From Acidithiobacillus ferridurans (lineage in GTDB: Bacteria; Pseudomonadota; Gammaproteobacteria; Acidithiobacillales; Acidithiobacillaceae), in assembly GCF_003966655.1 (NCBI RefSeq), contig NZ_AP018795.1:1082001-1146000 (forward strand): a stretch of 64,000 nucleotides of DNA. Reading direction: 5' to 3'. Below, piece after piece: positions 40,412-51,741 of this stretch (positions are counted from its first letter, which is position 1; the number at the start of each line of letters is the position of its first letter). The notes beneath the pieces are model-generated. The model ran no database searches, was not told where the DNA came from, and saw only the letters and a list, made by a program, of their open reading frames with translations. The translations under genes and the position numbers were made by a program.

Positions 40412-41460
40412 TCAGGCCACGTTCATGAAGCTGTCTTTGTTCTGTACCCGGCGCAGCGCATCTTCGCGAGTCACCTTGTGGGCACGCACCAGGTCGGCAA
40501 GACATTGGTCCAGGGTTTGCATGCCCTGATTTTGCCCGGTCTGGATCACCGAGTACATCTGCGCAACCTTGTTCTCACGAATCAGGTTGCGGATAGCCGG
40601 GGTGGCGATCATGATTTCGTGGGCGGCGACCCTTCCCTTGCCGTCGGCCGTTTTGAGCAAAGTCTGGGAAATGACCGCGCGCAGGGATTCGGACAGCATG
40701 GCGCGGACCATATCCTTTTCCCCCCGGGAAAGGAATCGACAATACGGTCGATGGTTTTTGGTGCGGAACTGGTATGCAGCGTCGCAAACACGATATGGCC
40801 GGTCTCTGCCGCGGTAAGCGCCAGGCGCATGGTCTCCAGATCACGTAACTCGCCCACCAGGATGATATCGGGATCTTCACGTAAAGCCGAGCGCAGGGCG
40901 TTTTCAAAGGAGTGGGTGCTGGCACCCACCTCGCGCTGGTTGATCAGGCACTTCTTGGGGGTGTGCAGAAATTCGATAGGATCTTCAATGGTAATGATGT
41001 GGTCGGCGCGATTCGCATTGATATGATCTACCATCGCCGCCAGCGTCGTTGACTTACCCGATCCGGTCGGCCCCGTGACCAATACCAGTCCGCGCGGCAC
41101 GTTGATGATCTCCTTGAAAGAACTGGGCGCATGGAGGTCTTCCAGTGTCAGCACACTCGCAGGAATCGTCCGGAACGCCGCAGCCGGTCCGCGGTCCTGG
41201 TTGAAGGCGTTAACCCGGAAACGCGCCACACCCGGCAGTTCATAGGCAAAGTCGATTTCCAGGTTCTCCTCATACCCCTTCCGCTGGAAATCGTTCATGA
41301 TGTCGTAAATCATGCTGTGTACGGTTTTGCTGTCCTGCGCCTCCACATTCAGCGGACGGATGTCGCCGTTGATCCGCAGCATCGGCGCCAGACCTGCCGA
41401 GATATGGGTGTCCGATGCGTTGTTTTTTACCGCGAAGGCGAGCAGTTCTGAAATATCCAT
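40412..41460 (-). CDS. pilT: Type IV pilus twitching motility ATPase PilT, interrupted by a 1-base frameshift
   Basis: Pilus retraction ATPase. Residues 1-246 read MDISELLAFAVKNNASDTHI, with Walker A VTGPTGSGKSTTL, TIEDPIEFLHTPKK, DIILVGELRDLET and TGHIVFATLHTSSA. The frame breaks after DSFPGG at a run of six C (plus strand 40720-40725). One extra base gives GGEKDMVRAMLSESLRAV and runs to the normal end near 40412, about 349 residues in total. Probably an assembly error. Divergent from yggS. Confidence 0.92.
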
Positions 41461-41561
41461 CGTGCGGCTCCCGACATGAACGCCCCATGATTTGGGGCCA
41501 AAGGCTATTGGGCGTTACTATAGTCGACCTTGACCATTTCGCCCACGTCTGCCGGAGACTG

Positions 41562-42230
41562 ATGTCCATCGCTGAACGCCTGGCCCATGTGCAATGGGAG
41601 ATTGCCGATCACCCGCCGCAGTGCCTGCTGGCTGCAAGCAAGCACGTTACGGCGGCGACACTGCGTGACGCCTATGCCCTCGGACTTCGCCACTTCGGCG
41701 AAAACTTCCTGCAGGAGGCGCTGGACAAACAGACGGCACTGAGAGATCTGGATGGCATCATCTGGCATTTCATAGGTCGCATCCAGCGCAACAAGACCGC
41801 ACTAATAGCCCAGCATTTCGACTGGGTGGAAAGTGTGGACCGCCCACTCATCGCGGAACGGCTCCATGCCGCCCGCGCCGGCATGGAGCCGTTGAATGTG
41901 CTGATCGAAGTCGCCATCAGTGGGGAGGAAACCAAGGGCGGCTGCGCGCCAGAAGAGGTTCCGGAATTGGCCCTCGTCATTTCCCGGTTGTCCCGTTTAC
42001 GGCTCCGCGGCCTGATGGCCCTGGTCCACCCGCAACCGGAGCCGGCAGAGGCCGACTTCCGCCGGATGGCAGAACTTTTTCTCGCGCTGCGGCAAACCCA
42101 GGTCCATGCCGATCTGGATACCCTCTCCATGGGCACTTCGGCGGATTACCTCCAGGCCCTGCAGCAGGGTGCCACAGAAATCCGTCTTGGTACCATCCTC
42201 TTCGGAGCCCGTGCCCAGGAGCCCTTATGA
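41562..42230 (+). CDS. YggS family pyridoxal phosphate homeostasis protein
   Basis: Single-domain PLP-binding barrel of 222 residues with the lysine in LLAASKHVTAATL (about 23), HFGENFLQEALDK, WHFIGRIQRNK and SMGTSADYLQAL, all family marks. It buffers PLP in the cell rather than catalysing a known reaction. ATG at 41562 is the homology start. First gene of a tight run ending with bioB. Confidence 0.94.
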   Translation: MSIAERLAHVQWEIADHPPQCLLAASKHVTAATLRDAYALGLRHFGENFLQEALDKQTALRDLDGIIWHFIGRIQRNKTALIAQHFDWVESVDRPLIAERLHAARAGMEPLNVLIEVAISGEETKGGCAPEEVPELALVISRLSRLRLRGLMALVHPQPEPAEADFRRMAELFLALRQTQVHADLDTLSMGTSADYLQALQQGATEIRLGTILFGARAQEPL

Positions 42231-43054
42231 TACCTCAGAATATTGTCTTCATTGGTGCCGGCAATATGGCTCGCGCCCTTATCGCCGGTCTGCGGCGTCA
42301 GGGCATTGCAGGCGAGCAGATTCAGGTTCACGCCCCCAGCAGTGCACACCGTGACGCACTTGCCGAAGAGTTCGGCATCCGCAGCCTGGCGGCAACGGCG
42401 CAAAGTCTGCCTGCCAACAGCGTGGTCATCTACGCAGCCAAACCCAAGCAGATATCCGCAGTGCTCGCGCTGTGGCGGCAGGCTTTCGCCGATGCCGGCG
42501 TGCTCTTCCTCTCTGTGGCTGCCGGCATCGGCAGCGCACGCATTGCCGCCGAACTAAACCCCGGGAGCGCCATCGTGCGCGGCATGCCCAACACCCCGGC
42601 GCAAGTCGGCGCCGGAGCGACGGCGCTGTATGCCCGCGATTCGGTGAGCGCCGCGCAACGCCAGACTGCCGGGTTTATCATGTCCGCCGTGGGCCAGATT
42701 TACTGGTTAAGCGATGAATCACTGATGGACGCCGTTACGGCACTATCCGGAAGCGGCCCTGCCTATGTCCTGCTGTTCCTGGAAGCCCTTGAAGATGCCG
42801 CCGTGCTGCAGGGCCTGGACCGTGTCACTGCGCGCGCCCTCGCCCTGCAGACGGTGCTCGGCACCGCACAGATGGCGGCTGCCAGCGCCCTCAGTCCGAC
42901 CGAGTTACGCCATCAGGTCACCAGTCCGGGGGGCACCACGGCGGCGGGTTTGGCGGTCTGGGAAGAGCACCTGCGGCCACTGGCGCAGCGGGCCCTAGCC
43001 GCCGCGGCGGAGCGCAGCCGCGCCCTAGGCAGCCCCGAAAAGGATATATCATGA
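42227..43054 (+). CDS. proC: Pyrroline-5-carboxylate reductase
   Basis: Last step of proline synthesis. The 275 residues have the NAD(P)-binding start IVFIGAGNMARALIAGL, VRGMPNTPAQVGAGATA and the C-terminal ALSGSGPAYVLLFLEAL and RHQVTSPGGTTAAGL-type motifs. ATG overlaps the yggS stop, and its own stop overlaps yggT. Confidence 0.96.
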   Translation: MIPQNIVFIGAGNMARALIAGLRRQGIAGEQIQVHAPSSAHRDALAEEFGIRSLAATAQSLPANSVVIYAAKPKQISAVLALWRQAFADAGVLFLSVAAGIGSARIAAELNPGSAIVRGMPNTPAQVGAGATALYARDSVSAAQRQTAGFIMSAVGQIYWLSDESLMDAVTALSGSGPAYVLLFLEALEDAAVLQGLDRVTARALALQTVLGTAQMAAASALSPTELRHQVTSPGGTTAAGLAVWEEHLRPLAQRALAAAAERSRALGSPEKDIS

Positions 43055-43329
43055 CCGAACTGAGCATTATGGCGGCGCGCCTTACCAGTCTCATTCTGAC
43101 CTTGCTGTTCTGGGCAATTCTCATCCGTGCCATATTGTCCTGGGTACAGCCCGATCCACGCAATCCGGTCATACAGTTTCTGGATCGGCTGACCGGACCC
43201 ATTCTCTATCCCCTACAGCGGATCATCCCGCCCATCGGCGGATTCGACCTCAGTCCGCTGGCAGCGCTGCTGATCATCGAAGTGCTCAAGGGGCTGCTGG
43301 TTCATGCCATCCTCAATCTGGGCGGGTAA
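43051..43329 (+). CDS. YggT family membrane protein
   Basis: 92 residues with two membrane spans, the first RLTSLILTLLFWAILIRAIL, followed by SWVQPDPRNPVIQFLDRLTGPIL, the YggT signature, then a second span near 68-88. This is the single-repeat form; many relatives have two repeats. Function not established. ATG overlaps the proC stop. Confidence 0.9.
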   Translation: MTELSIMAARLTSLILTLLFWAILIRAILSWVQPDPRNPVIQFLDRLTGPILYPLQRIIPPIGGFDLSPLAALLIIEVLKGLLVHAILNLGG

Positions 43330-43353
43330 CCCCATTACGACGGACTGCAGCAC

Positions 43354-43704
43354 ATGACTTCCTCAGAAACACGCCCCCCATATCTGCGGGCAGACGGTGA
43401 CGACCTGTATGTACGCGTCCACGTACAGCCGGGTGCCAAGATCGATGCCATCGGCGGATGCCACGGCGATGCCCTCAAAATTCGCCTGCGTGCCCGGCCC
43501 GTGGATGGCGCTGCCAATACTGCCCTTTCGGCTTTGCTCTGTGCTACCCTGCGCCTGAAAAGACAGCAGATCACTTTGGTGCAGGGGGAGAGCGCGCGGG
43601 ACAAAGTGCTCAGGATCAGCGCAGCGCCCACACACGTGCAGACTCAACTCAGAAAATATGCCGAATCCGCCCACTCACCTGCTCTCGACAGGGAAGACCG
43701 ATGA
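43354..43704 (+). CDS. DUF167 (YggU) family protein
   Basis: 116 residues with the family core [33 protein letters not shown] and [13 protein letters not shown]. Small alpha/beta protein of unknown role, commonly next to yggT. Its stop overlaps the bioB ATG. Confidence 0.92.
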   Translation: MTSSETRPPYLRADGDDLYVRVHVQPGAKIDAIGGCHGDALKIRLRARPVDGAANTALSALLCATLRLKRQQITLVQGESARDKVLRISAAPTHVQTQLRKYAESAHSPALDREDR

Positions 43705-44651
43705 ACCACAGCGCAGCACTGCCGACTCTCGATGCCATCCTCGAAATCTATGCCAGCCCCTTCAACGATCTGATTTATGAGGCGCAACAGGTGCATCGGC
43801 TACACTTTGATCCAAATGCCATCCAGTGCTCCACCCTCCTCTCCATCAAGACCGGCGGTTGCCCCGAGGATTGTGGCTACTGCTCCCAGAGCGTCCATCA
43901 CCAGACGGCCCTCCAGGCCGAACCGCTGATGGATCTTGAACAGGTGCGTGCCGCCGCGCGGGAGGCCAAAGCCAATGGGGCCCAACGCCTGTGCATGGGG
44001 GCTGCCTGGCGCTCGCCCCACGACCGGGATATCGAAAAAGTAGCCGCCATGATCGGCGTGGTCAAGGAGTATGGCCTGGAAAGCTGCGTGACGCTGGGGA
44101 TGCTCAAACCGGGGCAAGCGGAACGCTTACAGCATGCTGGCCTCGACTACTACAACCACAATCTCGATACCTCCCCCGAGTTTTATGGTGAAGTCATCCA
44201 CACCCGCAGTTATCAGGACCGCCTCGACACCCTGGAAGCGGTGCGTGACGCCGGTATCCGGATTTGCAGCGGCGGCATCCTCGGCATGGGAGAGTCCCGC
44301 CGGGACCGGGCGCGGATGCTGCAAGTGCTCGCGCAGTTGCCCCAGGCTCCGGAGAGTATCCCCATCAACGCCCTGGTGCCCATTCCCGGCACCCCGCTGG
44401 AGGCTGCGGAGCCGATTGACGGCTTTGAATTCGTGCGCACCGTCGCGGTCGCCAGAATCCTCTTCCCCAAGGCCTACGTACGGCTTTCGGCAGGGCGCGA
44501 AGCCATGAGCGACGAATTACAGGCGCTCGCCTTTCTGGCCGGTGCCAACAGCATTTTTCTTGGGGATCGCCTGCTGACGACAGGGAATGCCAGCACCGGA
44601 CATGATCAGGCCTTGTTCAACCGACTGGGCCTGCACCGCAGCGCGGACTGA
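43701..44651 (+). CDS. bioB: Biotin synthase
   Basis: Radical SAM enzyme inserting sulfur into dethiobiotin. The 316 residues show the radical SAM cluster motif [10 protein letters not shown], preceded by [12 protein letters not shown], and the [2Fe-2S] ligands [15 protein letters not shown] and the later R/C positions. ATG at 43701 overlaps the yggU stop. It is separated from the other bio genes at 55013-58516 in this window. Confidence 0.96.
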   Translation: MNHSAALPTLDAILEIYASPFNDLIYEAQQVHRLHFDPNAIQCSTLLSIKTGGCPEDCGYCSQSVHHQTALQAEPLMDLEQVRAAAREAKANGAQRLCMGAAWRSPHDRDIEKVAAMIGVVKEYGLESCVTLGMLKPGQAERLQHAGLDYYNHNLDTSPEFYGEVIHTRSYQDRLDTLEAVRDAGIRICSGGILGMGESRRDRARMLQVLAQLPQAPESIPINALVPIPGTPLEAAEPIDGFEFVRTVAVARILFPKAYVRLSAGREAMSDELQALAFLAGANSIFLGDRLLTTGNASTGHDQALFNRLGLHRSAD

Positions 44652-44696
44652 CGGTCGGCGACAGGGGCCAGCCGGACGGACCGACCCCGGTGTAGC

Positions 44697-45263
44697 TCAG
44701 GAGTGGTCACCAAAAGACAGGGGGATGGCGTAGGTCAGCAGCACCTCATCCTCGCCGGGATCCTCGTTGGCGATATATGCATTGGAAATGTGGGCGATCT
44801 TGATTCCCAAGCGCGACTGATCGGCAAACTGATAAGCCAGACTCAACTCCAGACGAAACTGGAAGGTGCCGTCCAGATATTTGCCGCGCCCCTGATTATA
44901 TCCGCCCATGCCGAGCACCGGCGTCAGTACCCAGTGATCCCAGGCAATATCCGAGTAAAAGCCGGTGTAGCCCATGAAACCGCCGTTGGTATTGGCGACG
45001 ATACCCCATAGCGCGCCGATGCCGAACAACTTGGAGGCAGACTGGTATTCCAGATCGATCTCCGGAAGGGTTGCATTACCCCGATGTCCAGGACCGGGCT
45101 CGACGCCAGCCGCGTTAAAGGCGCCGATACCGGCGTCGAAATACGCAGGTCCGCCCTGGACCACATGCAAGCCTGCGCCTTCTGCCCAGGCTGGCCCGGC
45201 TGCCAGCAGAGCCAATGCCGTCACACCCAGGATCCTCGCCAGGATTTTACTACCGTCCTTCAT
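44697..45263 (-). CDS. PagL-like lipid A 3-O-deacylase (acyloxyacyl hydrolase family)
   Basis: 188 residues with a signal peptide cleaved after about GPAWA (residue 27), then an outer-membrane beta-barrel pattern. The C-terminal IKIAHISNAYIANEDPGEDEVLL has the histidine, serine and glutamate arrangement of PagL catalysis (H-x-S-N, then N.DPGE). PagL removes the 3-position acyl chain from lipid A. Assignment rests on this motif and fold pattern. Convergent with bioB. Confidence 0.75.
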   Translation of the reverse strand: MKDGSKILARILGVTALALLAAGPAWAEGAGLHVVQGGPAYFDAGIGAFNAAGVEPGPGHRGNATLPEIDLEYQSASKLFGIGALWGIVANTNGGFMGYTGFYSDIAWDHWVLTPVLGMGGYNQGRGKYLDGTFQFRLELSLAYQFADQSRLGIKIAHISNAYIANEDPGEDEVLLTYAIPLSFGDHS

Positions 45264-45323
45264 GACTGCTCCTTAGTAAAGATGTGTCGGCCGCCTTGCC
45301 GACAGGAATCGTTTGCGTTATGG

Positions 45324-45343
45324 TATCAACCGAACGGTCAGTA
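45324..45343 (+). promoter_or_regulatory. Putative TetR-family operator upstream of the membrane fusion protein
   Basis: TATCAACCGAACGGTCAGTA contains the imperfect palindrome ACCG-AA-CGGT. It matches 13 of 20 positions with the element upstream of the tetR gene at 48141-48160, including CGGTCA-TA. It lies 157 bases before the HlyD-type gene. Confidence 0.5.
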
Positions 45344-45499
45344 TGCGTTCGCTCAGCGCGCATGTCAAAAAAGCCTGATGGACCTGAGCCGCGCATATAC
45401 TGTGCGCAAAACCCATTGTAAGCAGGGGTTGCGCATGAGTCGACCGTCGAAACAGGTCCGGAGAGTCGCCCGGCTGCTGGGATTCAACAAGGGACACAT

Positions 45500-46513
45500 A
45501 TGCGCTGGCTCAAACGCCTTTTGGTTCTGGTCATCATCGTCGTGGTTGCCTTTGGCGCCTATGCATACTTCCAGATTTCTGATTACTATCCCAACACCGA
45601 CGATGCCTATCTGCATGCCCATGTCGTGAACATCGCACCGCGGGTTACGGGACATATTGTCGCCATTTATGTGCATGATAATCAGGTCGTGCAGGCTGGA
45701 CAGCCCCTGCTCCAGGTGGATCCGCGGGCCTACGTCTACGACGTGCAGAAAGCCGAGGCCGAACTGACCCAGGCGGAACGGCAGACGGCCGCCATTCAGG
45801 CCAATATTGCCGGAGCGCGCGCCAATATCAGCGCCGACCAGGTCAATTACCAGAATGCCCGGCACAACGCCCAACGCGCGGCAGCGCTGGCGGCACAGAA
45901 ATATCTATCCGCGCAACAGGCGGATAACGAAATGACCGCGGCGAAAAGTGCCGGGGCGCGCCTGACCGCCGATCAGGCGGCCCTGGCGGAGACACAGGCA
46001 CAGCAAGTCCTCAATGGTGCCCGCATCGCCGCCGCCAAGGCCGCCCTGCGCACAGCCCGGCTCTATCTGTCTGAAACCACGCTCTACGCGCCCATCGCGG
46101 GAGTCGTCAGCAAAGTGGATAAAATCCATGTGGGCGACGTGGTCAATGTCAATCAAGACCTGTTCCCCCTGATCGGCAATGCGGAATACTGGGTCGAGGC
46201 CAACTACAAGGAAACCGATCTTAGCCGGGTACACCCGGGACAGAGTGCGAAAATCACTGTGGACATGTACCCCGACCATCGCTTCAAGGGAAGGGTGATA
46301 AGCCTGAGCGGCGGTGCCGGAAACGCCTTCTCCCTGCTGCCCCCGGAAAATGCTACGGGTAACTGGGTGAAGGTGACACAGCGGGTACCGGTGCGCGTGC
46401 TCATCACCAATCCGGACCCCAGGTTCCCGCTACGGATCGGTACCAGCGCGTCGGTAACGGTGGATACGGGCGGAGCACCGGGCTGGGTCAAGGCGCTGCG
46501 ACCGATCTTCTGA
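45500..46513 (+). CDS. HlyD/EmrA-family membrane fusion protein
   Basis: Periplasmic adaptor of a drug or metabolite efflux pump. 337 residues: N-terminal membrane anchor (about 6-27), lipoyl-like motif HVVNIAPRVTGHIVAIYVHDNQVV, a coiled-coil hairpin (about 80-190), GVVSKVDKIHVGDVVN and a C-terminal barrel. No pump or outer-membrane partner is next to it: the following gene is convergent. The 236-base region before it holds a TetR-type operator and only two short unconvincing frames. Confidence 0.9.
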   Translation: MRWLKRLLVLVIIVVVAFGAYAYFQISDYYPNTDDAYLHAHVVNIAPRVTGHIVAIYVHDNQVVQAGQPLLQVDPRAYVYDVQKAEAELTQAERQTAAIQANIAGARANISADQVNYQNARHNAQRAAALAAQKYLSAQQADNEMTAAKSAGARLTADQAALAETQAQQVLNGARIAAAKAALRTARLYLSETTLYAPIAGVVSKVDKIHVGDVVNVNQDLFPLIGNAEYWVEANYKETDLSRVHPGQSAKITVDMYPDHRFKGRVISLSGGAGNAFSLLPPENATGNWVKVTQRVPVRVLITNPDPRFPLRIGTSASVTVDTGGAPGWVKALRPIF

Positions 46514-46576
46514 GGCCCCGGCGTTACCGGCCGTGCCGGCGAGATCTGCACCAACGCACGCGCAGGTGACCCAGGT

Positions 46577-48090
<1,514 letters not shown>

Positions 48091-48140
48091 GAAACCGTCT
48101 CCCGCCCCCAATCTGCATGTGATGGCCACACTTGCGCGGC

Positions 48141-48160
48141 ACCCGACCAATCGGTCAATA
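48141..48160 (-). promoter_or_regulatory. Putative TetR autoregulatory operator
   Basis: ACCCGACCAATCGGTCAATA (plus strand) contains GACC-N4-GGTC and lies 51 bases before the tetR ATG. It resembles the element at 45324-45343 and typical TetR-family sites. Confidence 0.5.
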
Positions 48161-48281
48161 TTGAGGACAGTGTAGCATCACCCGTGGCAGTTGTCCCTCT
48201 GTGGGCACGGGTGGAAGCTGTCCACCATCCGCCTGCAATTTGCTATTCTAGGGGCTGGAAATTCTAGCAAGGGAACTACGC

Positions 48282-49219
48282 ATGTTTACCCATACTCCCA
48301 GCCAGGGAGACCTGTCTTTTTCTTTGTTGTTGCGGGCGCTTCGCGGCATTACTTTATGGCAGCCCATTCTGGTATACGTGATCGCGGTTTTCCTGGGTAT
48401 GGTTGGTCTGGAATTTTTCGCACAATGGCCGGGGGGTGGGCAGGTACCACCATCGGGATGGTCATTTTGCTGATCAGTTTTGGTGTCGGCTATCTGGGCT
48501 CCGGTGGCGTATTGCTGCACGAGGCGCGCGGCGACCCGCTGCCCGGAATAATCAAAAGCCTCCGCTTCGGCATACGGGCGCTGCCACGTCTGCTGGGATT
48601 ACTGATTATCGAAAGTCTTCTGCTTCTCGGCATTTTTGTGGTGGAGGTATTGGCGTTTCTCGCCTGCAAGATACCCGGGGTGGGCGCGATACTGTTCGTC
48701 CCGATTTTCCCTGCCATCATGCTGCTAAACGCCGTTGTTTTTGTCCTCGCCATTATTGTCTTCAACCTTTCCGGACCGGCGTTGTGGCACGGCGAAGGCG
48801 TGGGCAAGTCACTTCGTCATACCATTGCCATCGCCCGTAATAAACCCGGTTCCATCCTGCTGATGATGTTGTTGCTCGCCGCCCTGGCGACCAGCATGGG
48901 AATTATCATTGCAATGATTCTCTATATTGGATATGGCATGACATTAACGGCGGCTACCCCGGTGCTGGCTGACGAAATCAGCCGCAGTGCGGACATGTTC
49001 TGGCAAATGCTGGGAGCATTGTCGGGAGACAGGGTTTTTGGCAGCGGAATGCCTGTACCGGCGATGGCGGCAAATACCTCCTTGTATAACGCTGGACTCA
49101 GCATGGGAATGGGCTTGGCCGGCGCACTGGTATTCATTCTCCCCAATGTGGTGTTTCTGCTGGGTATGGCACACATTTATGTTGAGGCTCTCGAACTGGT
49201 AGCACCGGAGGATGTCTAA
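48282..49219 (+). CDS. Multi-span membrane protein of unknown function, interrupted by a 1-base frameshift
   Basis: Starts MFTHTPSQGDLSFSLLLRAL; the first span reads PILVYVIAVFLGMVGLEFFA. The frame breaks at six G (48431-48436): one added base turns AQWPGGGQ into AQWPGGWAGTTIGMVILLI and continues to the stop at 49217-49219, about 312 residues with roughly six spans. No family recognised. It overlaps the next small gene by 8 bases and is divergent from tetR. An extended -10 (TGCTATTCT) lies just upstream. Confidence 0.75.
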
Positions 49220-49523
49220 TTTCCCTATGAAAAAATGGATACGCCAACTGGAACTTGAAAGAAACCGCTGCCAGAGTTGTGGCATGCCGCTGCAGTTTGA
49301 TCCCGAAGGTGGGGGAACGGAAGCCGATGGTAGCCACAGCAACTGTTACTGCAGCTATTGCTATGCCGGAGGTCAATTCCGGGAGCCGGAACTGGCGCTG
49401 GATGCCATGCAGCACCGTGTCCGGCAATTGATGCGCCAACGTAATGCGCCATGGTACGTCCGAGCTTACATGGCGCATCGCGTGCCGACACTGGCTCGCT
49501 GGCGGGGATGCAAAAAGCGTTAG
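49212..49523 (+). CDS. Putative zinc ribbon protein
   Basis: 103 residues with C20-x2-C23 (RCQSCGMPL) and C45-x-C47-x2-C50 (CYCSYC), the pattern of the putative zinc ribbon domain seen in small stand-alone proteins. A basic tail follows. Function unknown. ATG overlaps the end of the upstream membrane protein gene. Confidence 0.82.
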   Translation: MSNFPMKKWIRQLELERNRCQSCGMPLQFDPEGGGTEADGSHSNCYCSYCYAGGQFREPELALDAMQHRVRQLMRQRNAPWYVRAYMAHRVPTLARWRGCKKR

Positions 49524-49547
49524 AAAACGCCGCCGCGCCCTATATAA

Positions 49548-49580
49548 AGAAGCCCCCGCCGCTCAGCGCCGGGGGCTTCT
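49548..49580 (-). terminator. Terminator shared by convergent genes at 49212 and 49608
   Basis: An 11-bp perfect stem AGAAGCCCCCG / CGGGGGCTTCT with an 11-base loop. On the minus strand it is followed by a T-rich stretch (TTTATATAG), on the plus strand not, so it mainly serves the coiled-coil gene. Confidence 0.8.
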
Positions 49581-49607
49581 GTAGGTGAAAAACCGATCGG
49601 ACCAGAA

Positions 49608-49976
49608 TTAAATCGCGGAACGGGGACGACGACCGCGACGGGGTTTCAGCTCCTGCATGAGCGCATCACCGCGGTGGTTCAGTTCACCCAGCAGATGGTC
49701 ATTACTACCCACGCGGTCACGCACTTCGGCAACAGCCGCCAGAATCTGGGCGGGTTCCCAATCAGGTACCAGACGGGAAATACGGTCCATCAATGACCGC
49801 CGTTGTGCTTCCCGCTCACGACGGGCGCGCGGGTTTTCCTGCAGGCTCCGCTTCTGCTGTTCGATTTTTGCCAACTGTTCACGCAGTCGCATTTCCGTCT
49901 GGCGCTGCTTCTCCTCCAAATCCGCGAGACGCTCCTCCGAACTACGACGGTGACGCTTTTTTACTTGTGCTTCCAT
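49608..49976 (-). CDS. Small basic coiled-coil protein of unknown function
   Basis: 122 residues. The first 65 are highly charged and helical (RSSEERLADLEEKQRQTEMR), predicted coiled coil; the C-terminus is basic (LKPRRGRRPRSAI). No domain recognised; the composition would suit nucleic acid binding. It has its own terminator and a leader with GGAGCGATAGC before the ATG. Confidence 0.7.
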   Translation of the reverse strand: MEAQVKKRHRRSSEERLADLEEKQRQTEMRLREQLAKIEQQKRSLQENPRARREREAQRRSLMDRISRLVPDWEPAQILAAVAEVRDRVGSNDHLLGELNHRGDALMQELKPRRGRRPRSAI

Positions 49977-50038
49977 ATGCTATCGCTCCTCTAAGTCAGG
50001 TTAACTTGGCAGAACCCCTCGCCAATTTAATAATTATG

Positions 50039-51055
50039 TCAGCTTGTTTTTGCTTTGGCAAATACAAACGCATCTGCATAAATGTGTTCCGGATTCAATC
50101 CGGCTCCCTGTAAAGCGGCGCTTAAGGAAAACACCATGTCCGGGTGCCCACAAATATAGGCGTCGAGCAGGCTCGCGTCCGGAAAGTCATGGATCACTTG
50201 TGCCGTAACATAGCCGGTTGCTCCGGACCAGGAAGCATCGGGACGGGATACTATCCTGGTTACCTGAAAATGGTCATGACGTGCCTGCCATTCCCTCAGC
50301 AAATCCTGATAATAAAAATCCTCCGGATGGCGCACACCCCAATAAAAATGGATCGGACGTATGCAGCCCTGCGCAAAGAGCGACTCGAGCATCGCCTTGA
50401 TGGGTGCAAAACCGGTGCCGGTAGCGACCATCAGTAAAGGGCGGGTGGATTCCTGACGAATAAAAAAAGTGCCCAATGGTCCCTCGAAACGCAAGATGTC
50501 CTTTTCCTTCATCGCACTGAATACATGCCCGGTAAAGACACCGCCAGGCACTCTTTTGATGTGCAGCTCCAGGAGCGCATCTTCACCGGGTATGTTGGCG
50601 AGGGAAAAACCCCGTCTGCCACCGTCTTTCAGGAGAATGTCGATATACTGTCCAGGGAGAAACTGGAGACGCTCCGTAGTCGGAATTTTTAGAAAAACCG
50701 CGCGCACATCGGGTGCCAAATCGACGATTCTTGCTACCCGTGACGGCAGTGTTTTAATCTGGATATCCTTGGTGGCCCCGATCTCCCGGACTTCTATCGT
50801 CACGTCGGACAGGGGTATTGCCTGGCAGAAGAGCGCCAGGCCCGCATCCTTCTCGGCGGCCGACAAAATCTTTTCCTCCACCTTCCCGTAATCTACTTCT
50901 CCACTGAGAATACGTCCCTTGCAGGTCGCACAGGTACCATTGCGACAACCGTAGGGGATATGAAAACCATGCCGCAGAGCGGCCTCCAGGATGGTTTCAT
51001 CTCTGTCGCAATCCATCTCGTGGCCGCTCGGTTCAATGCGCAGGCGGTAAGTCAT
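50039..51055 (-). CDS. 2Fe-2S ferredoxin / NAD(P)H-flavin reductase fusion (CDP-glucoseen reductase-like)
   Basis: 338 residues: N-terminal plant-type ferredoxin domain with cluster cysteines in GCRNGTCATCKG and LFCQA, then an FAD domain (LPGQYIDILLKDGGRRGFSLAN) and NAD domain (LLMVATGTGFAPIKAML, AYICGHPDM). Homologues supply electrons to oxygenases or deoxysugar enzymes; the partner is not evident here. ATG at 51055 is chosen for AAGGA 8 bases upstream, over GTG at 51061. Confidence 0.9.
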   Translation of the reverse strand: MTYRLRIEPSGHEMDCDRDETILEAALRHGFHIPYGCRNGTCATCKGRILSGEVDYGKVEEKILSAAEKDAGLALFCQAIPLSDVTIEVREIGATKDIQIKTLPSRVARIVDLAPDVRAVFLKIPTTERLQFLPGQYIDILLKDGGRRGFSLANIPGEDALLELHIKRVPGGVFTGHVFSAMKEKDILRFEGPLGTFFIRQESTRPLLMVATGTGFAPIKAMLESLFAQGCIRPIHFYWGVRHPEDFYYQDLLREWQARHDHFQVTRIVSRPDASWSGATGYVTAQVIHDFPDASLLDAYICGHPDMVFSLSAALQGAGLNPEHIYADAFVFAKAKTS

Positions 51056-51129
51056 GAGCACATCCTTTCGTAACGATTAAAAATGTTTCGGCGGGCATTC
51101 TAGCAGATGCGCGGCGTGATGGCCGCGCT

Positions 51130-51735
51130 TCACGGATACTCCCGGTTGAGATCGTAGCGATTCACGATCCGGCAGAACAATTCCGCCGTCTGGCGCGCAT
51201 CATAGAGTGCCGAATGGGCTTGGGTATGATCCCAGTCCAGACCGGCTGCCAGGGCGGCCTTGGCCAGCACGGTCTCACCATAGGCCAATCCGGCCAGACT
51301 AACGGTGTCGAAGGTACTGAAAAGATGAAAGGGATTGTTTTTGACGCCGGTCCGTTTTTCTGCTGCCTTGATAAAGGACAGGTCAAAAGCGGCATTGTGC
51401 CCCACGAGAATGGCACGTCGGCATTGAGCCACCTTTACAGCAGTGCGCACCGGCCTGAAAATTCCGCGCAGGGCTTCCTCCTCGGAAACAGCGCCGCGCA
51501 GTGCCTGAAAGGGATCAATACCGGTAAACGCCAGTGCTGCCGGGTCAAGCACCGCGCCGGCAAAGGGCTGGACCTGAAAGTGGTGGGTGGCTACGGGCCG
51601 CAACTGCCCCACTTCGCCACCGATGATGATCGCAGCCACTTCCAGCAACGCATTACGTTCAGAGTCAAATCCTGCCGTTTCCACATCGACTACTACCGGC
51701 AAAAAGCCGCGAAACCGTCCGGCCAAAGCCGCCAT
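51130..51735 (-). CDS. rnt: Ribonuclease T
   Basis: DEDDh 3'-5' exoribonuclease trimming tRNA ends. 201 residues with Exo [23 protein letters not shown], Exo [14 protein letters not shown] and Exo [16 protein letters not shown] (catalytic histidine HTQAH). The length and [12 protein letters not shown] match RNase T rather than DNA polymerase epsilon subunit. ATG is 7 bases after the upstream fetB stop. Confidence 0.92.
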   Translation of the reverse strand: MAALAGRFRGFLPVVVDVETAGFDSERNALLEVAAIIIGGEVGQLRPVATHHFQVQPFAGAVLDPAALAFTGIDPFQALRGAVSEEEALRGIFRPVRTAVKVAQCRRAILVGHNAAFDLSFIKAAEKRTGVKNNPFHLFSTFDTVSLAGLAYGETVLAKAALAAGLDWDHTQAHSALYDARQTAELFCRIVNRYDLNREYP

Positions 51736-51741
51736 CAGAAG

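Noticed and set aside
45363-45629. Two short frames (19 and about 64 residues) in the leader of the membrane fusion protein gene
   Set aside because: No family resemblance, no good ribosome site, and the longer one runs 130 bases into the HlyD-type gene in another frame.
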